Source: Robinsoniella sp.
GTDB lineage: Bacteria > Bacillota > Clostridia > Lachnospirales > Lachnospiraceae
DNA: 35,487 nucleotides
Direction of reading: 5' to 3'
Assembly: GCA_022788205.1 (NCBI GenBank)
Contig: JALEVQ010000022.1
Location: 1-35,487, forward strand
Notes under the pieces: model-generated
The model's input: only the letters and a program-made list of their open reading frames with translations
Told to the model about the DNA's origin: nothing
Database searches by the model: none
Shown here: piece by piece, positions 1 through 6,694 of the stretch
Position numbering within the stretch: position 1 is the first letter of the stretch
How the letters are laid out: each line of letters begins with the position of its first letter
Made by a program: the position numbers and the translations under genes

Positions 1-1
1 G

Positions 2-76
2 TTAGCAAGCTTTGGACTGCAACTAACAGAAACAGAAGATATACCAGCACAGTTGAATAACTCAGTTATCAACTGA
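2..76 (+). CDS. Possible 3' end of a plus-strand gene entering from the left
   Basis: One plus-strand frame is open from base 2 to a TGA at 74-76 and would encode the last 24 residues of a protein. The peptide is mildly acidic and polar (it contains LTETEDIPAQL) and looks more protein-like than the other two frames, one of which stops almost at once. I do not recognise a family. The stop codon lies inside the perfect inverted repeat at 58-80. Only the upstream sequence can show whether this is a gene. Confidence 0.2.
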   Translation, partial: LASFGLQLTETEDIPAQLNNSVIN

Positions 77-80
77 GTTA
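58..80. repeat. Perfect 10-bp inverted repeat with 3-nt loop
   Basis: TAACTCAGTT, ATC, AACTGAGTTA: the two 10-base arms are exact reverse complements. No T-run follows on either strand, so it is not a standard intrinsic terminator. It overlaps the end of the possible partial gene at 2-76. It could be an RNA hairpin protecting a 3' end or a protein-binding dyad. Confidence 0.7.
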
Positions 81-100
81 ATTATAGCAAAGAAGGTGAT

Positions 101-232
101 GCCTGCCAAGAGGGAAATTAAAAAAAATAAACAAAATTTTGTCATAGGGATTTCTGCAAGCAGGCGATGTGGATAACTCGTCAAAAAGCAGAGAGAATTG
201 TGCAAAAATGTATTATCATAATTTTGGCAGGC
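101..232. repeat. 9-bp inverted repeat flanking about 114 bp of AT-rich DNA
   Basis: GCCTGCCAA at 101-109 is exactly complementary to TTGGCAGGC at 224-232. The enclosed DNA is AT-rich and non-coding. The arrangement would suit the closing stem of a structured RNA or the ends of a decayed miniature element. No flanking target-site duplication is obvious. Confidence 0.4.
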
Positions 233-321
233 TATAAGTCAAATTTACCTTTCAACACTGTTTCCTAACCCTTTCTGTTTGCCTTAAGAAAACCTTGGCA
301 ACGTATCGTGTACGCCATCAT

Positions 322-376
322 CACAGATGATATCACCGCATACAGGCTGCATTTTCCGCGGTGATATCATACTGTG
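322..376. repeat. Long hairpin: 12-bp stem plus outer CACAG/CTGTG pairing
   Basis: The inner arms TGATATCACCGC (328-339) and GCGGTGATATCA (358-369) pair perfectly. The outer arms CACAG (322-326) and CTGTG (372-376) pair after a small asymmetric bulge. The loop is 18 nt. TGATATCA is itself palindromic. The hairpin lies 75 bases beyond the stop of the minus-strand DUF5688 gene, but neither side carries a T-run. Confidence 0.75.
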
Positions 377-451
377 ACTTCAGCTGGTCGCTTCCGCCCT
401 GTTAAGATTTATATCACTCTTTGATCTTTCTTACGGTGGTGTGATCCCATC

Positions 452-1411
452 TCAAAGCACAATCTCTGCCTCAAAAAACGGATACTCTTCCTCGCTTTCC
501 AAAACCATACTCAGACGATGATATCGCCTCTCATACTGATAAATCTCATCTGAGAGTACTTCCTCTGGCTGAACCTGCGTTTCATTGACTTCCCTCACGA
601 TGGCTTTCAGTTCAGACGGGTCGATTCCTTCTCTTTTCGGCACAATAATACATTCATGGATACTGCTAGGAAGCACATAGTAATCCTCCCCTAGAGCTTT
701 TCCCACATCCTCCAGGATCGAATCATATACGACACAGACTGCCCCCAAATTTTTCTCTCCATTTGTCAGCACATACATCGGCATCCGCTCTTCCTCCTGC
801 TCTGTCATATCCTGAACAAAAATCTTCTCATCTTCATCGCTCATTCCCTGTGTGATCACTTCAATCATATTTAGCAGTTCATGCGGACACTTTCGTATCG
901 TGTTCCTTTTTGCAATCTCTGCAATCTCCTTGATCGTCACATTCCAAAATTTCAGATGATTATTATGGATCAAGATCGTCCCCCTCCCAATCCGCTCATC
1001 CTGCACCACACAGTAAAAGACCACCGCAAGATCAAGGTATCTCAGATGCGGAATCTGCTTCAGAAATTCACAGTTTTTTTCATAATTAATCACTTTGCAC
1101 ATGATACGTTCTCTGATATTTGAAAAGTCGCAGAAAAATTTAGGGTCAACCGGCTTCTCAATCCGATATCTCTCATAGGTCTCCAAAATCTGAGAGACAA
1201 TCTCGCTGACACTTTCACCCTTTTGATAATTTTCATAAAACGGATCCAGGTAGATCGTCGGAGATACATTCTCTCCTTCTCGCCAGATCGAAATTCCATC
1301 AAGACAAACCCCATTGTTTTTCTGCACTCTCTGTACCTTAATGCGCAATTCTCCCCCTGCCAGTTCTTTTAACTGTCCTTTCACTTCTTCGATAAATTCG
1401 CGATATTCCAT
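452..1411 (-). CDS. DUF5688 family protein, function unknown
   Basis: A 319-residue cytoplasmic protein with no signal peptide or membrane segment. It resembles the DUF5688 family common in Lachnospiraceae, especially in the C-terminal half (MPMYVLTN, then a tyrosine, GEDYYVLPSS and IHECIIVP). That resemblance is from memory of the family and was not searched. The start used is the internal ATG at 1411, because AGAAAGGA sits 7 bases upstream; an in-frame ATG 27 bases further out has no such site. A good promoter lies at 1674-1702 and a poorer one nearer the gene. It appears monocistronic and no catalytic motif is evident. Family members often occur in many copies per genome, so this one tells little about function by context. 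Confidence 0.8.
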   Translation of the reverse strand: MEYREFIEEVKGQLKELAGGELRIKVQRVQKNNGVCLDGISIWREGENVSPTIYLDPFYENYQKGESVSEIVSQILETYERYRIEKPVDPKFFCDFSNIRERIMCKVINYEKNCEFLKQIPHLRYLDLAVVFYCVVQDERIGRGTILIHNNHLKFWNVTIKEIAEIAKRNTIRKCPHELLNMIEVITQGMSDEDEKIFVQDMTEQEEERMPMYVLTNGEKNLGAVCVVYDSILEDVGKALGEDYYVLPSSIHECIIVPKREGIDPSELKAIVREVNETQVQPEEVLSDEIYQYERRYHRLSMVLESEEEYPFFEAEIVL

Positions 1412-1477
1412 AATTTCATCCTTTCTCTTTTTCTTCACTGCAGAACTGGCAAAATCAACAGCGGAATCTTGGCGAAT

Positions 1478-1508
1478 TTTATATCGAATCTGAACAGACT
1501 TCTTTCAA
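1478..1508 (-). promoter_or_regulatory. Weak promoter candidate for the DUF5688 gene
   Basis: On the minus strand, TTGAAA (1503-1508) is followed after 19 bases by TATAAA (1478-1483). The spacing is long. If used, the leader would be about 60 nt, against about 260 nt from the better-matching site at 1674-1702. Confidence 0.35.
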
Positions 1509-1673
1509 TCTATATTTTATCTCCATAAATCACAGCCGTCTTTGATCTTTGACAGACAAAGTCTATCCATCTATCTCTTTTATTCCATTCTGCCGTTTTT
1601 TATTTTCTTATGATTGTGGAAATTTGTGCGATCTGCACTTTGAAATGTATCTTTTGAATATTTTACGTTACTT

Positions 1674-1702
1674 ATTGTAACATTTTCCTTCTAAAAATGC
1701 AA
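1674..1702 (-). promoter_or_regulatory. Sigma-A-type promoter upstream of the DUF5688 gene
   Basis: On the minus strand, TTGCAT (1697-1702) and TACAAT (1674-1679) are 17 bases apart, a near-consensus arrangement. It lies just past the efp terminator and points at the DUF5688 gene, giving a leader of roughly 260 nt. I see no recognisable riboswitch in that leader. Confidence 0.65.
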
Positions 1703-1720
1703 GCTTTTTTTCTGTTGGGA

Positions 1721-1772
1721 TAAAAAAGAGCCACTGCCCTGCCGACTCTGTGTCAGCCCTGCAATGGCTCTC
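1721..1772 (-). terminator. Intrinsic terminator of efp
   Basis: On the minus strand the 11-base arms AGAGCCATTGC and GCAGTGGCTCT pair with one G-T wobble and are followed directly by TTTTTT. It begins about 20 bases after the efp stop codon and separates efp from the next promoter. Confidence 0.9.
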
Positions 1773-1793
1773 TGTCACATTTTAACCTATCTC

Positions 1794-2351
1794 TTAAACA
1801 CGAGACAGATATTCTCCTGTTCTGGTATCAATCTTAATCTTATCACCTGTCTCAACAAACAGAGGTACATAGACAGTTGCACCTGTCTCAACAGTTGCCG
1901 GTTTTGTGGCACCCTGAGCAGTATCTCCCTTGAAACCTGGCTCTGTGTTGCTGATCTCCAGCTCAACGAACAGAGGTGGCTCTACTGCAAACACATTTCC
2001 ATTGTGGGAACACATTTTTACCATCTCGTTCTCTTTGACAAATTTCAGAGCATCTCCGATTGTCTCTTCATTCAATGCAATCTGGTCAAATGTCTCTACA
2101 TTCATGAAGTGGTATAAATCTCCATCTGAGTACAGATACTGCATATCTACTCTGTCGATACGCGCCTGTGGGAATTTTTCTGTTGGTCTGAAAGTTTTTT
2201 CAACCACACCACCACTGATAATATTTTTTAATTTTGTTCTCACGAATGCAGCACCTTTTCCCGGTTTTACATGCTGGAACTCAATAATCTGGAAAATTCC
2301 ATTATCCATTTCCAATGTGATGCCGTTTCTAAAATCTCCTGCTGATATCAT
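1794..2351 (-). CDS. efp: Translation elongation factor P
   Basis: A 185-residue protein, the normal EF-P length, with the three-barrel architecture. The N-terminal KOW-like domain carries the loop [13 protein letters not shown], with Lys32 at the tip, where EF-P is post-translationally modified in many bacteria. The C-terminal domain holds the family signature around [22 protein letters not shown] binds ribosomes stalled on polyproline and stimulates peptide-bond formation. AGGAGG lies close before the ATG. The gene has its own promoter (2412-2440) and a strong terminator (1721-1772). It follows a Xaa-Pro peptidase gene, a neighbour pair common in Firmicutes. Confidence 0.97.
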   Translation of the reverse strand: MISAGDFRNGITLEMDNGIFQIIEFQHVKPGKGAAFVRTKLKNIISGGVVEKTFRPTEKFPQARIDRVDMQYLYSDGDLYHFMNVETFDQIALNEETIGDALKFVKENEMVKMCSHNGNVFAVEPPLFVELEISNTEPGFKGDTAQGATKPATVETGATVYVPLFVETGDKIKIDTRTGEYLSRV

Positions 2352-2411
2352 GCTTGATATTCCTCCTTAAATTTTGCACATATAGGAAACATAAGTCCCA
2401 TAATTATTTCC

Positions 2412-2440
2412 ATTTTATAATAAAATAATCACTTTTTCAA
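2412..2440 (-). promoter_or_regulatory. Promoter of efp
   Basis: On the minus strand, TTGAAA (2435-2440) and TAAAAT (2412-2417) are 17 bases apart, within the AT-rich 96-base gap between the Xaa-Pro peptidase gene and efp. An overlapping TATAAA would have a 15-base spacer. It lets efp be expressed independently of the upstream operon. Confidence 0.65.
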
Positions 2441-2447
2441 CTCTTTT

Positions 2448-3518
2448 TTACAGTTCAATCAACTCTTTTTTCGAATGGGCAAAATTCTTGTGACCGTCCG
2501 CTGTCACAACGACCATATCTTCGATGCGGACTCCGCCAAATCCAGGTAAATAGATGCCAGGCTCCACCGTCTGAATCATGTTCTCCTGCATCAGAGTCAT
2601 CCCTTTTGGAGAGAGGCGCGGTGATTCGTGGATAAACAGCCCAACGCTGTGTCCCAGTCCATGACCAAAATATGCACCGTATCCCGCTTTTTCAATGATA
2701 TCGCGTGCCACCTTGTCAACTTCCTGTCCGGTCAGCCCTGGTCTCAGCGCGTCGAGAGCAGCAAGCTGTGCTTCCAGAACAATGCTGTAGATCTCTCTCT
2801 GCTTCTCAGAAGCTTTTCCGACCACAATCGTTCTCGTCATATCGGAGCAGTATCCATTATACTTGCATCCGAAATCCATTGTCACAAAATCGCCTTCCTC
2901 TATTTTTTTGTCACTCGGGATCGCATGCGGCATAGCACTGTTGAGTCCGGAAGCAATGATCGTATCAAAACTTGTCCCTGACGCTCCATTTTGTTTCATA
3001 AAATACTCCAACTCGGCGGCAATCGCAAGCTCTGTCATGCCTGGCTTGATTACATTCAAAATATGAGAAAATGCAGCATCTCCGATTGATTCTGCTTTTT
3101 CCAGGCAGTCAAGTTCCCACTGTTCCTTGATCATACGCAGATCATTCAGGCTTTCCCCCATCTCGATCCACGTTTTTCCTGGAATCTGTCTTGTCCATCT
3201 TTCATATTCGGCATATCCGATATGCTGATCTTCAAATCCAACTTTTTCTACGCCATCTTCTTCCATCAGATTGCTTAACAGCTTCTCATAGCTGCAGTCG
3301 TTATTGATCTCAAACACCTCAAACTCTTCCGCCTCACCCTTTGCCTGTGTCGTATAGCGGGAATCCGTCAAGATGACCTGTCGATTCTTTGTCAGATACA
3401 GATATCCTTCTCCTCGAAATTGACTGATATGGCGTATATTATAGCTGTCCGATACAAGAATTGCATCCACGTTTTTCTGACCTATCACTGCTGCTATTTT
3501 TTCTCTGTTATATCTCAT
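2448..3518 (-). CDS. Xaa-Pro aminopeptidase / dipeptidase (M24B)
   Basis: A 356-residue cytosolic metallopeptidase removing residues N-terminal to proline. The N-terminal creatinase-like domain spans about residues 1-125 and the pita-bread M24 domain about 135-356. The five dimetal ligands are visible: Asp215 (MDFG), Asp226 (YCSDMTRT), His290 (GHGLGH), Glu319 (VEPG) and Glu333 (RIED). The length fits the compact PepQ/YqhT type rather than the 440-residue E. coli PepP, so Xaa-Pro dipeptidase activity is possible. AGGAGG precedes the ATG. The start overlaps the aroK end by 11 bases, so the two are co-transcribed. Confidence 0.93.
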   Translation of the reverse strand: MRYNREKIAAVIGQKNVDAILVSDSYNIRHISQFRGEGYLYLTKNRQVILTDSRYTTQAKGEAEEFEVFEINNDCSYEKLLSNLMEEDGVEKVGFEDQHIGYAEYERWTRQIPGKTWIEMGESLNDLRMIKEQWELDCLEKAESIGDAAFSHILNVIKPGMTELAIAAELEYFMKQNGASGTSFDTIIASGLNSAMPHAIPSDKKIEEGDFVTMDFGCKYNGYCSDMTRTIVVGKASEKQREIYSIVLEAQLAALDALRPGLTGQEVDKVARDIIEKAGYGAYFGHGLGHSVGLFIHESPRLSPKGMTLMQENMIQTVEPGIYLPGFGGVRIEDMVVVTADGHKNFAHSKKELIEL

Positions 3519-4035
3519 GATATCCTCCTATGTGCATTTTCCGCACAATCTCTTCTATAATTTCTTCAAAAGTTTTTTCGTCTGTCTGGATATGGAAATC
3601 TGCCACCTTGTCGTATGCTTCCTGTCTCTGTGCCATCAAGGTCCGGATTCTCTCTCTTAGATCCGCTCCCTTTAACATGGGACGTGTCGTGTCTCCTTGC
3701 AGTCTTGTGACCAGAGTATCCTCCTTCGCCTCCAAAAAGATCACGCTTCCCATCTCTTTGAGATATGGCTGATTGACCTTCTCTACAGGAAGCCCTCCTC
3801 CAACCGAGATGACTTTTCTGTCTTGATCTTCGGAAAGTTTTTCGAGTGTCTCCGTCTCCAAGTTGCGGAAATATCGTTCTCCATATTGCGAAAAAATGTC
3901 CGTGATCTTCATCTGTGAGTTTTTCTCAATCTCCTCATCCGTGTCGAGGAATGGAAGGCTTAAAGCCTCAGAGAGATGATGACCGACAGAAGTTTTTCCG
4001 CTGCCCATAAAACCGATCAAAATGATATGATTCAT
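3508..4035 (-). CDS. aroK: Shikimate kinase
   Basis: A 175-residue P-loop kinase phosphorylating shikimate in chorismate and aromatic amino-acid synthesis. Walker A is GFMGSGKTS (8-16). Shikimate-binding residues expected in the family are present: Asp33 in LDTDEE, Arg57 in GERYFR, and the GGG loop (79-81). The lid carries TRPML. The start at 4035 is used because GGGAG lies before it and the ATG overlaps the yqeG stop as ATGA, which indicates translational coupling. A longer open frame upstream has no ribosome binding site. No other shikimate-pathway gene is in the window. Confidence 0.93.
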   Translation of the reverse strand: MNHIILIGFMGSGKTSVGHHLSEALSLPFLDTDEEIEKNSQMKITDIFSQYGERYFRNLETETLEKLSEDQDRKVISVGGGLPVEKVNQPYLKEMGSVIFLEAKEDTLVTRLQGDTTRPMLKGADLRERIRTLMAQRQEAYDKVADFHIQTDEKTFEEIIEEIVRKMHIGGYHEI

Positions 4036-4538
4036 TTTCTTCTCCCTTTCTCTTTTCTGTAAAAATGGAGCACAATCCACTCCAGATATCGCTTCAGGAC
4101 AATCTGAATTTCTTCTTTTGGATGAATCGGCTTGACTAAAATCGTCCGGATTCCAGCTCGCTTTGCACCATAGATATCCGTAAAAAGCTGATCGCCAATA
4201 AAAATGGTATTGCTCTTATCCGTCCCGAGCAGTTCCATAGCGTGGAGATAATTTTTTTTGCTTGGCTTATGAGCATCTTCGATAAATGCTACGTTGACAT
4301 CACGGTTAAACATCTCCACACGCTCCCGTTTATTGTTTGAGATCAGGCAGCAGACAAACCCAATCTTTTTTAAACGCTCAAACAGCTCCATGGCACGCGC
4401 GTCTGCCTTCGCGCCATGTGGCACCAACGTATTGTCAATGTCAAACAAAAGCCCACGGTATCCTTCACGGTAAAGCTGTTCAAAGTCGATCTGATACGTG
4501 GAATCACTGTCTCCATCCGGAAAAAATCTCTCAAACAT
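4032..4538 (-). CDS. yqeG: YqeG-family HAD phosphatase
   Basis: A 168-residue HAD-superfamily protein, subclass IIIA. Motif I is DIDNTL (Asp33, Asp35), motif II is ISNN, motif III is the lysine in HKPSKKN, and motif IV is GDQLFTDI. Relatives include B. subtilis YqeG and eukaryotic PTPMT/GEP4-like phosphatidylglycerophosphate phosphatases; the substrate here is unproven. In Firmicutes yqeG usually stands next to yqeH or aroE; here it is tied to aroK by an ATGA overlap. The ATG at 4538 is preferred over the adjacent GTG because AAGGAG then lies 6 bases away. It overlaps the end of the patatin gene by 8 bases. Confidence 0.88.
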   Translation of the reverse strand: MFERFFPDGDSDSTYQIDFEQLYREGYRGLLFDIDNTLVPHGAKADARAMELFERLKKIGFVCCLISNNKRERVEMFNRDVNVAFIEDAHKPSKKNYLHAMELLGTDKSNTIFIGDQLFTDIYGAKRAGIRTILVKPIHPKEEIQIVLKRYLEWIVLHFYRKEKGRRK

Positions 4539-5409
4539 CACGTTCTCCTTTTTCGCCCTTTTCCTCCATATAGTTGAGAAGTCTGCCGTACTCTTTTTTC
4601 ATCACATCATATCCGTTCTGATAAAAATCTTCCAGAACCTTTTCATCTCGCTCAATTCTCCCGATCGCTTTCATCTCCGGGCGGATCACAAAAATCTTGC
4701 CTTCTTTCTCTAATTTTTCAATTTGCTCCAACGTCTTGTTATAGTGCTTTGCACGCAGGCACATTGCCTTAGCAAGGTTCGGATATTTTCTCATCAGAAC
4801 CTGATAGCAGCGCAGGGTCCGCTTTGAGATTGTCTTGCGATATCCCTGGTTTCTTGTCAGCACAACAATCACTTTTCGATACCCTCTCTCAAGCGCTCTC
4901 TTTACAGGGATGGAGTCTGCAATTCCTCCATCCAGATACGTTTTCTCATCTACCTCCACAATTGGTGCGGCAAGCGGCATACTGCATGAAGCACGGCAGA
5001 TATCCATCAGTCTCTGTCGGTCTTCTCGCTCTGTCAGATACTCAGCCTCCCCTGTCTCACAATTTGTCACTACCAGTTCAAACTGCATTTCTGATTTGAA
5101 ATATGCTTCATAGTCAAAGGGAATTTCTTCATTTGGATACGTGTCAAACAGACGATCCATATCAAACAGACTTTTCTTCTTCCACATCGTTCTCAAATCC
5201 ATGCGTTCTTCTTTGGAATTCAGTCTGATCATGCATTCTTTTGTGCGCCCGATCTGCCCCGAGACATAGTTAAGCCCGTTGCAGCACCCTGCCGAGACAC
5301 CTATCACATACTCTGTATAGAATTCCTGTTCCATCAAGTAGTCCAGCACACCTCCGGTAAAGATTCCTCTGTTTGCCCCGCCTTCCAAAATCATCGCAGC
5401 GTTTCGCAT
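4531..5409 (-). CDS. Patatin-like phospholipase family protein
   Basis: A 292-residue predicted serine acyl hydrolase with a Ser-Asp dyad. The oxyanion loop is GGANRG (residues 10-15), the nucleophile Ser39 is in GVSAG, and the catalytic Asp160 is in DGG. It resembles the bacterial RssA/YjjU type of about 280-300 residues. There is no signal peptide, so it probably acts on cytoplasmic or inner-leaflet lipids. The C-terminus is rich in Lys and Glu. AGGAGG precedes the ATG, and the alaA stop is only 13 bases upstream. Next to YqeG, a possible lipid-phosphate phosphatase, a role in membrane-lipid turnover is conceivable but inferred. Confidence 0.9.
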   Translation of the reverse strand: MRNAAMILEGGANRGIFTGGVLDYLMEQEFYTEYVIGVSAGCCNGLNYVSGQIGRTKECMIRLNSKEERMDLRTMWKKKSLFDMDRLFDTYPNEEIPFDYEAYFKSEMQFELVVTNCETGEAEYLTEREDRQRLMDICRASCSMPLAAPIVEVDEKTYLDGGIADSIPVKRALERGYRKVIVVLTRNQGYRKTISKRTLRCYQVLMRKYPNLAKAMCLRAKHYNKTLEQIEKLEKEGKIFVIRPEMKAIGRIERDEKVLEDFYQNGYDVMKKEYGRLLNYMEEKGEKGERDV

Positions 5410-5422
5410 GATATCCCTCCTC

Positions 5423-6640
5423 TTATTTCTGTCTGTAGGATCTCAGGAAATGCTCTAATTTTTCCATCGCAATCTGCAAATCCTCAATTCTCGGCAGATA
5501 TACAATGCGGAAGTGGTCCGGCTGATGCCAGTTAAATCCGCCGCCGTGAACCAGAAGCACTTTCTCCTGTTTCAGGAAATCAAGCACAAATTTTTCATCA
5601 TCATAGATGTTGAAACGCTCTGTGTCAATCTTTGGGAAAATATAAAATGCTGCCTTTGGCTTCACTGCTGTGATGCCTGGGATATCATTGAGTGCTTTGT
5701 AGATGAATTCTCTCTGTTCATAGATTCTTCCTCCCGGCAGCAGCAATTCATCCGCACTCTGATATCCGCCGAGTGCCGTCTGCACGATCGCCTGTGCCGG
5801 CACATTGGAGCAAAGGCGCATAGAAGAGAGCATATTCAGACCCTCAATGTATCCCTTTGCTTTCGTCTTATCTCCACTTAAACACATCCATCCTACGCGG
5901 AATCCCGCAACGCGGTGCGACTTCGACAGACCATTCATCGTCACACAGAAAAGATCCGGTGCCAGAGACGCGATCGAGACATGTTTTTCGCCGTCCATCA
6001 CAAGGCGGTCATAGATTTCATCCGCAAAGATAATCAAATCGTGTTCTCTTGCGATCTCTACGATCTCCATGAGCACTTCTTTCGGATACAGCGCGCCCGT
6101 CGGATTATTCGGGTTGATGATGACAATTCCCTTCGTCCTGTCTGTGATCTTGCTGCGAATATCATCCATGTCCGGATACCAGTTTGCCTGCTCATCGCAG
6201 ATATAGTGAACCGGCTTTCCTCCGGCAAGGTTTGCCGCAGCTGTCCACAGTGGATAGTCTGGCGACGGCATTAAAATCTCATCTCCATCATTTAATAATC
6301 CCTGCATCGCCATCACGATCAGCTCACTGACACCATTTCCCGTATAGATATCGTTGATTCCCACATTGGGAATTTTTTTGAGCTGGCAATACTGCATAAT
6401 TGCTTTTCTTGCCGAAAAAATTCCTTTTGAATGTGAGTATCCCTGGCATTCTCTCAGATTATGCATCATATCGAGAATAATCTCCTCAGGTGCGCTAAAT
6501 CCGAATGGTGCAGGATTTCCAATATTTAATTTTAAAATATCAATTCCGCTCTCGATCATGCGGTCTGCTTCTTCCACGACAGGACCTCGCACATCATAAC
6601 ACACATGATCCAGTTTTGTCGATTTTTCAAATGTTCTCAT
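5423..6640 (-). CDS. alaA: Alanine transaminase, AlaA-type aminotransferase
   Basis: A 405-residue fold-type I PLP enzyme. Recalled E. coli AlaA aligns almost end to end: LKLNIGNPAPFGF near residue 40, NPNNPTGA (177-184), FADEIYD (205-211) and the PLP lysine Lys240 in NGLSKSHRVAG at the same number. It transfers the amino group between alanine and 2-oxoglutarate. The start at 6640 is chosen for AAGGGAG 8 bases before the ATG; the open frame extends further upstream into the polC end without a start signal. It follows polC by 49 bases, with a small hairpin and a TATAAT in the gap. Confidence 0.92.
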   Translation of the reverse strand: MRTFEKSTKLDHVCYDVRGPVVEEADRMIESGIDILKLNIGNPAPFGFSAPEEIILDMMHNLRECQGYSHSKGIFSARKAIMQYCQLKKIPNVGINDIYTGNGVSELIVMAMQGLLNDGDEILMPSPDYPLWTAAANLAGGKPVHYICDEQANWYPDMDDIRSKITDRTKGIVIINPNNPTGALYPKEVLMEIVEIAREHDLIIFADEIYDRLVMDGEKHVSIASLAPDLFCVTMNGLSKSHRVAGFRVGWMCLSGDKTKAKGYIEGLNMLSSMRLCSNVPAQAIVQTALGGYQSADELLLPGGRIYEQREFIYKALNDIPGITAVKPKAAFYIFPKIDTERFNIYDDEKFVLDFLKQEKVLLVHGGGFNWHQPDHFRIVYLPRIEDLQIAMEKLEHFLRSYRQK

Positions 6641-6660
6641 CGTGTTTTCTCCCTTCTTCG

Positions 6661-6694
6661 TCAGGCACTTATTCTGCCTGATAAACTGATTATA
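6661..6694 (-). promoter_or_regulatory. Extended -10 and hairpin between polC and alaA
   Basis: On the minus strand TGGTATAAT overlaps the polC stop codon (TATAAT at 6689-6694). No good -35 is present. A perfect 7-bp hairpin (TCAGGCA at 6675-6681 pairing with TGCCTGA at 6661-6667, 7-nt loop) follows and ends 20 bases before the alaA start. There is no T-run, so it is not a terminator. It may be a weak internal promoter for alaA. Confidence 0.35.

Larger units (their letters stand above)
77..451. other. Gene-poor stretch with dispersed inverted repeats
   Basis: No convincing coding region was found. The stretch contains a 9-bp inverted repeat (GCCTGCCAA at 101-109, TTGGCAGGC at 224-232), the 12-bp palindrome ACAAAATTTTGT at 131-142, one perfect DnaA-box sequence (TGTGGATAA at 168-176, reading TTATCCACA on the minus strand) and a long hairpin at 322-376. 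A 25-codon frame starting with ATG at 99-101 has a poor, too-close ribosome binding site and was not called. No clear intrinsic terminator for the DUF5688 gene was seen. Confidence 0.5.

Noticed and set aside
99-176. 25-codon frame in the left gene-poor region
   Set aside because: The purine-rich stretch is only 2 bases from the ATG, the frame is short and it overlaps an inverted repeat; no support beyond being open.
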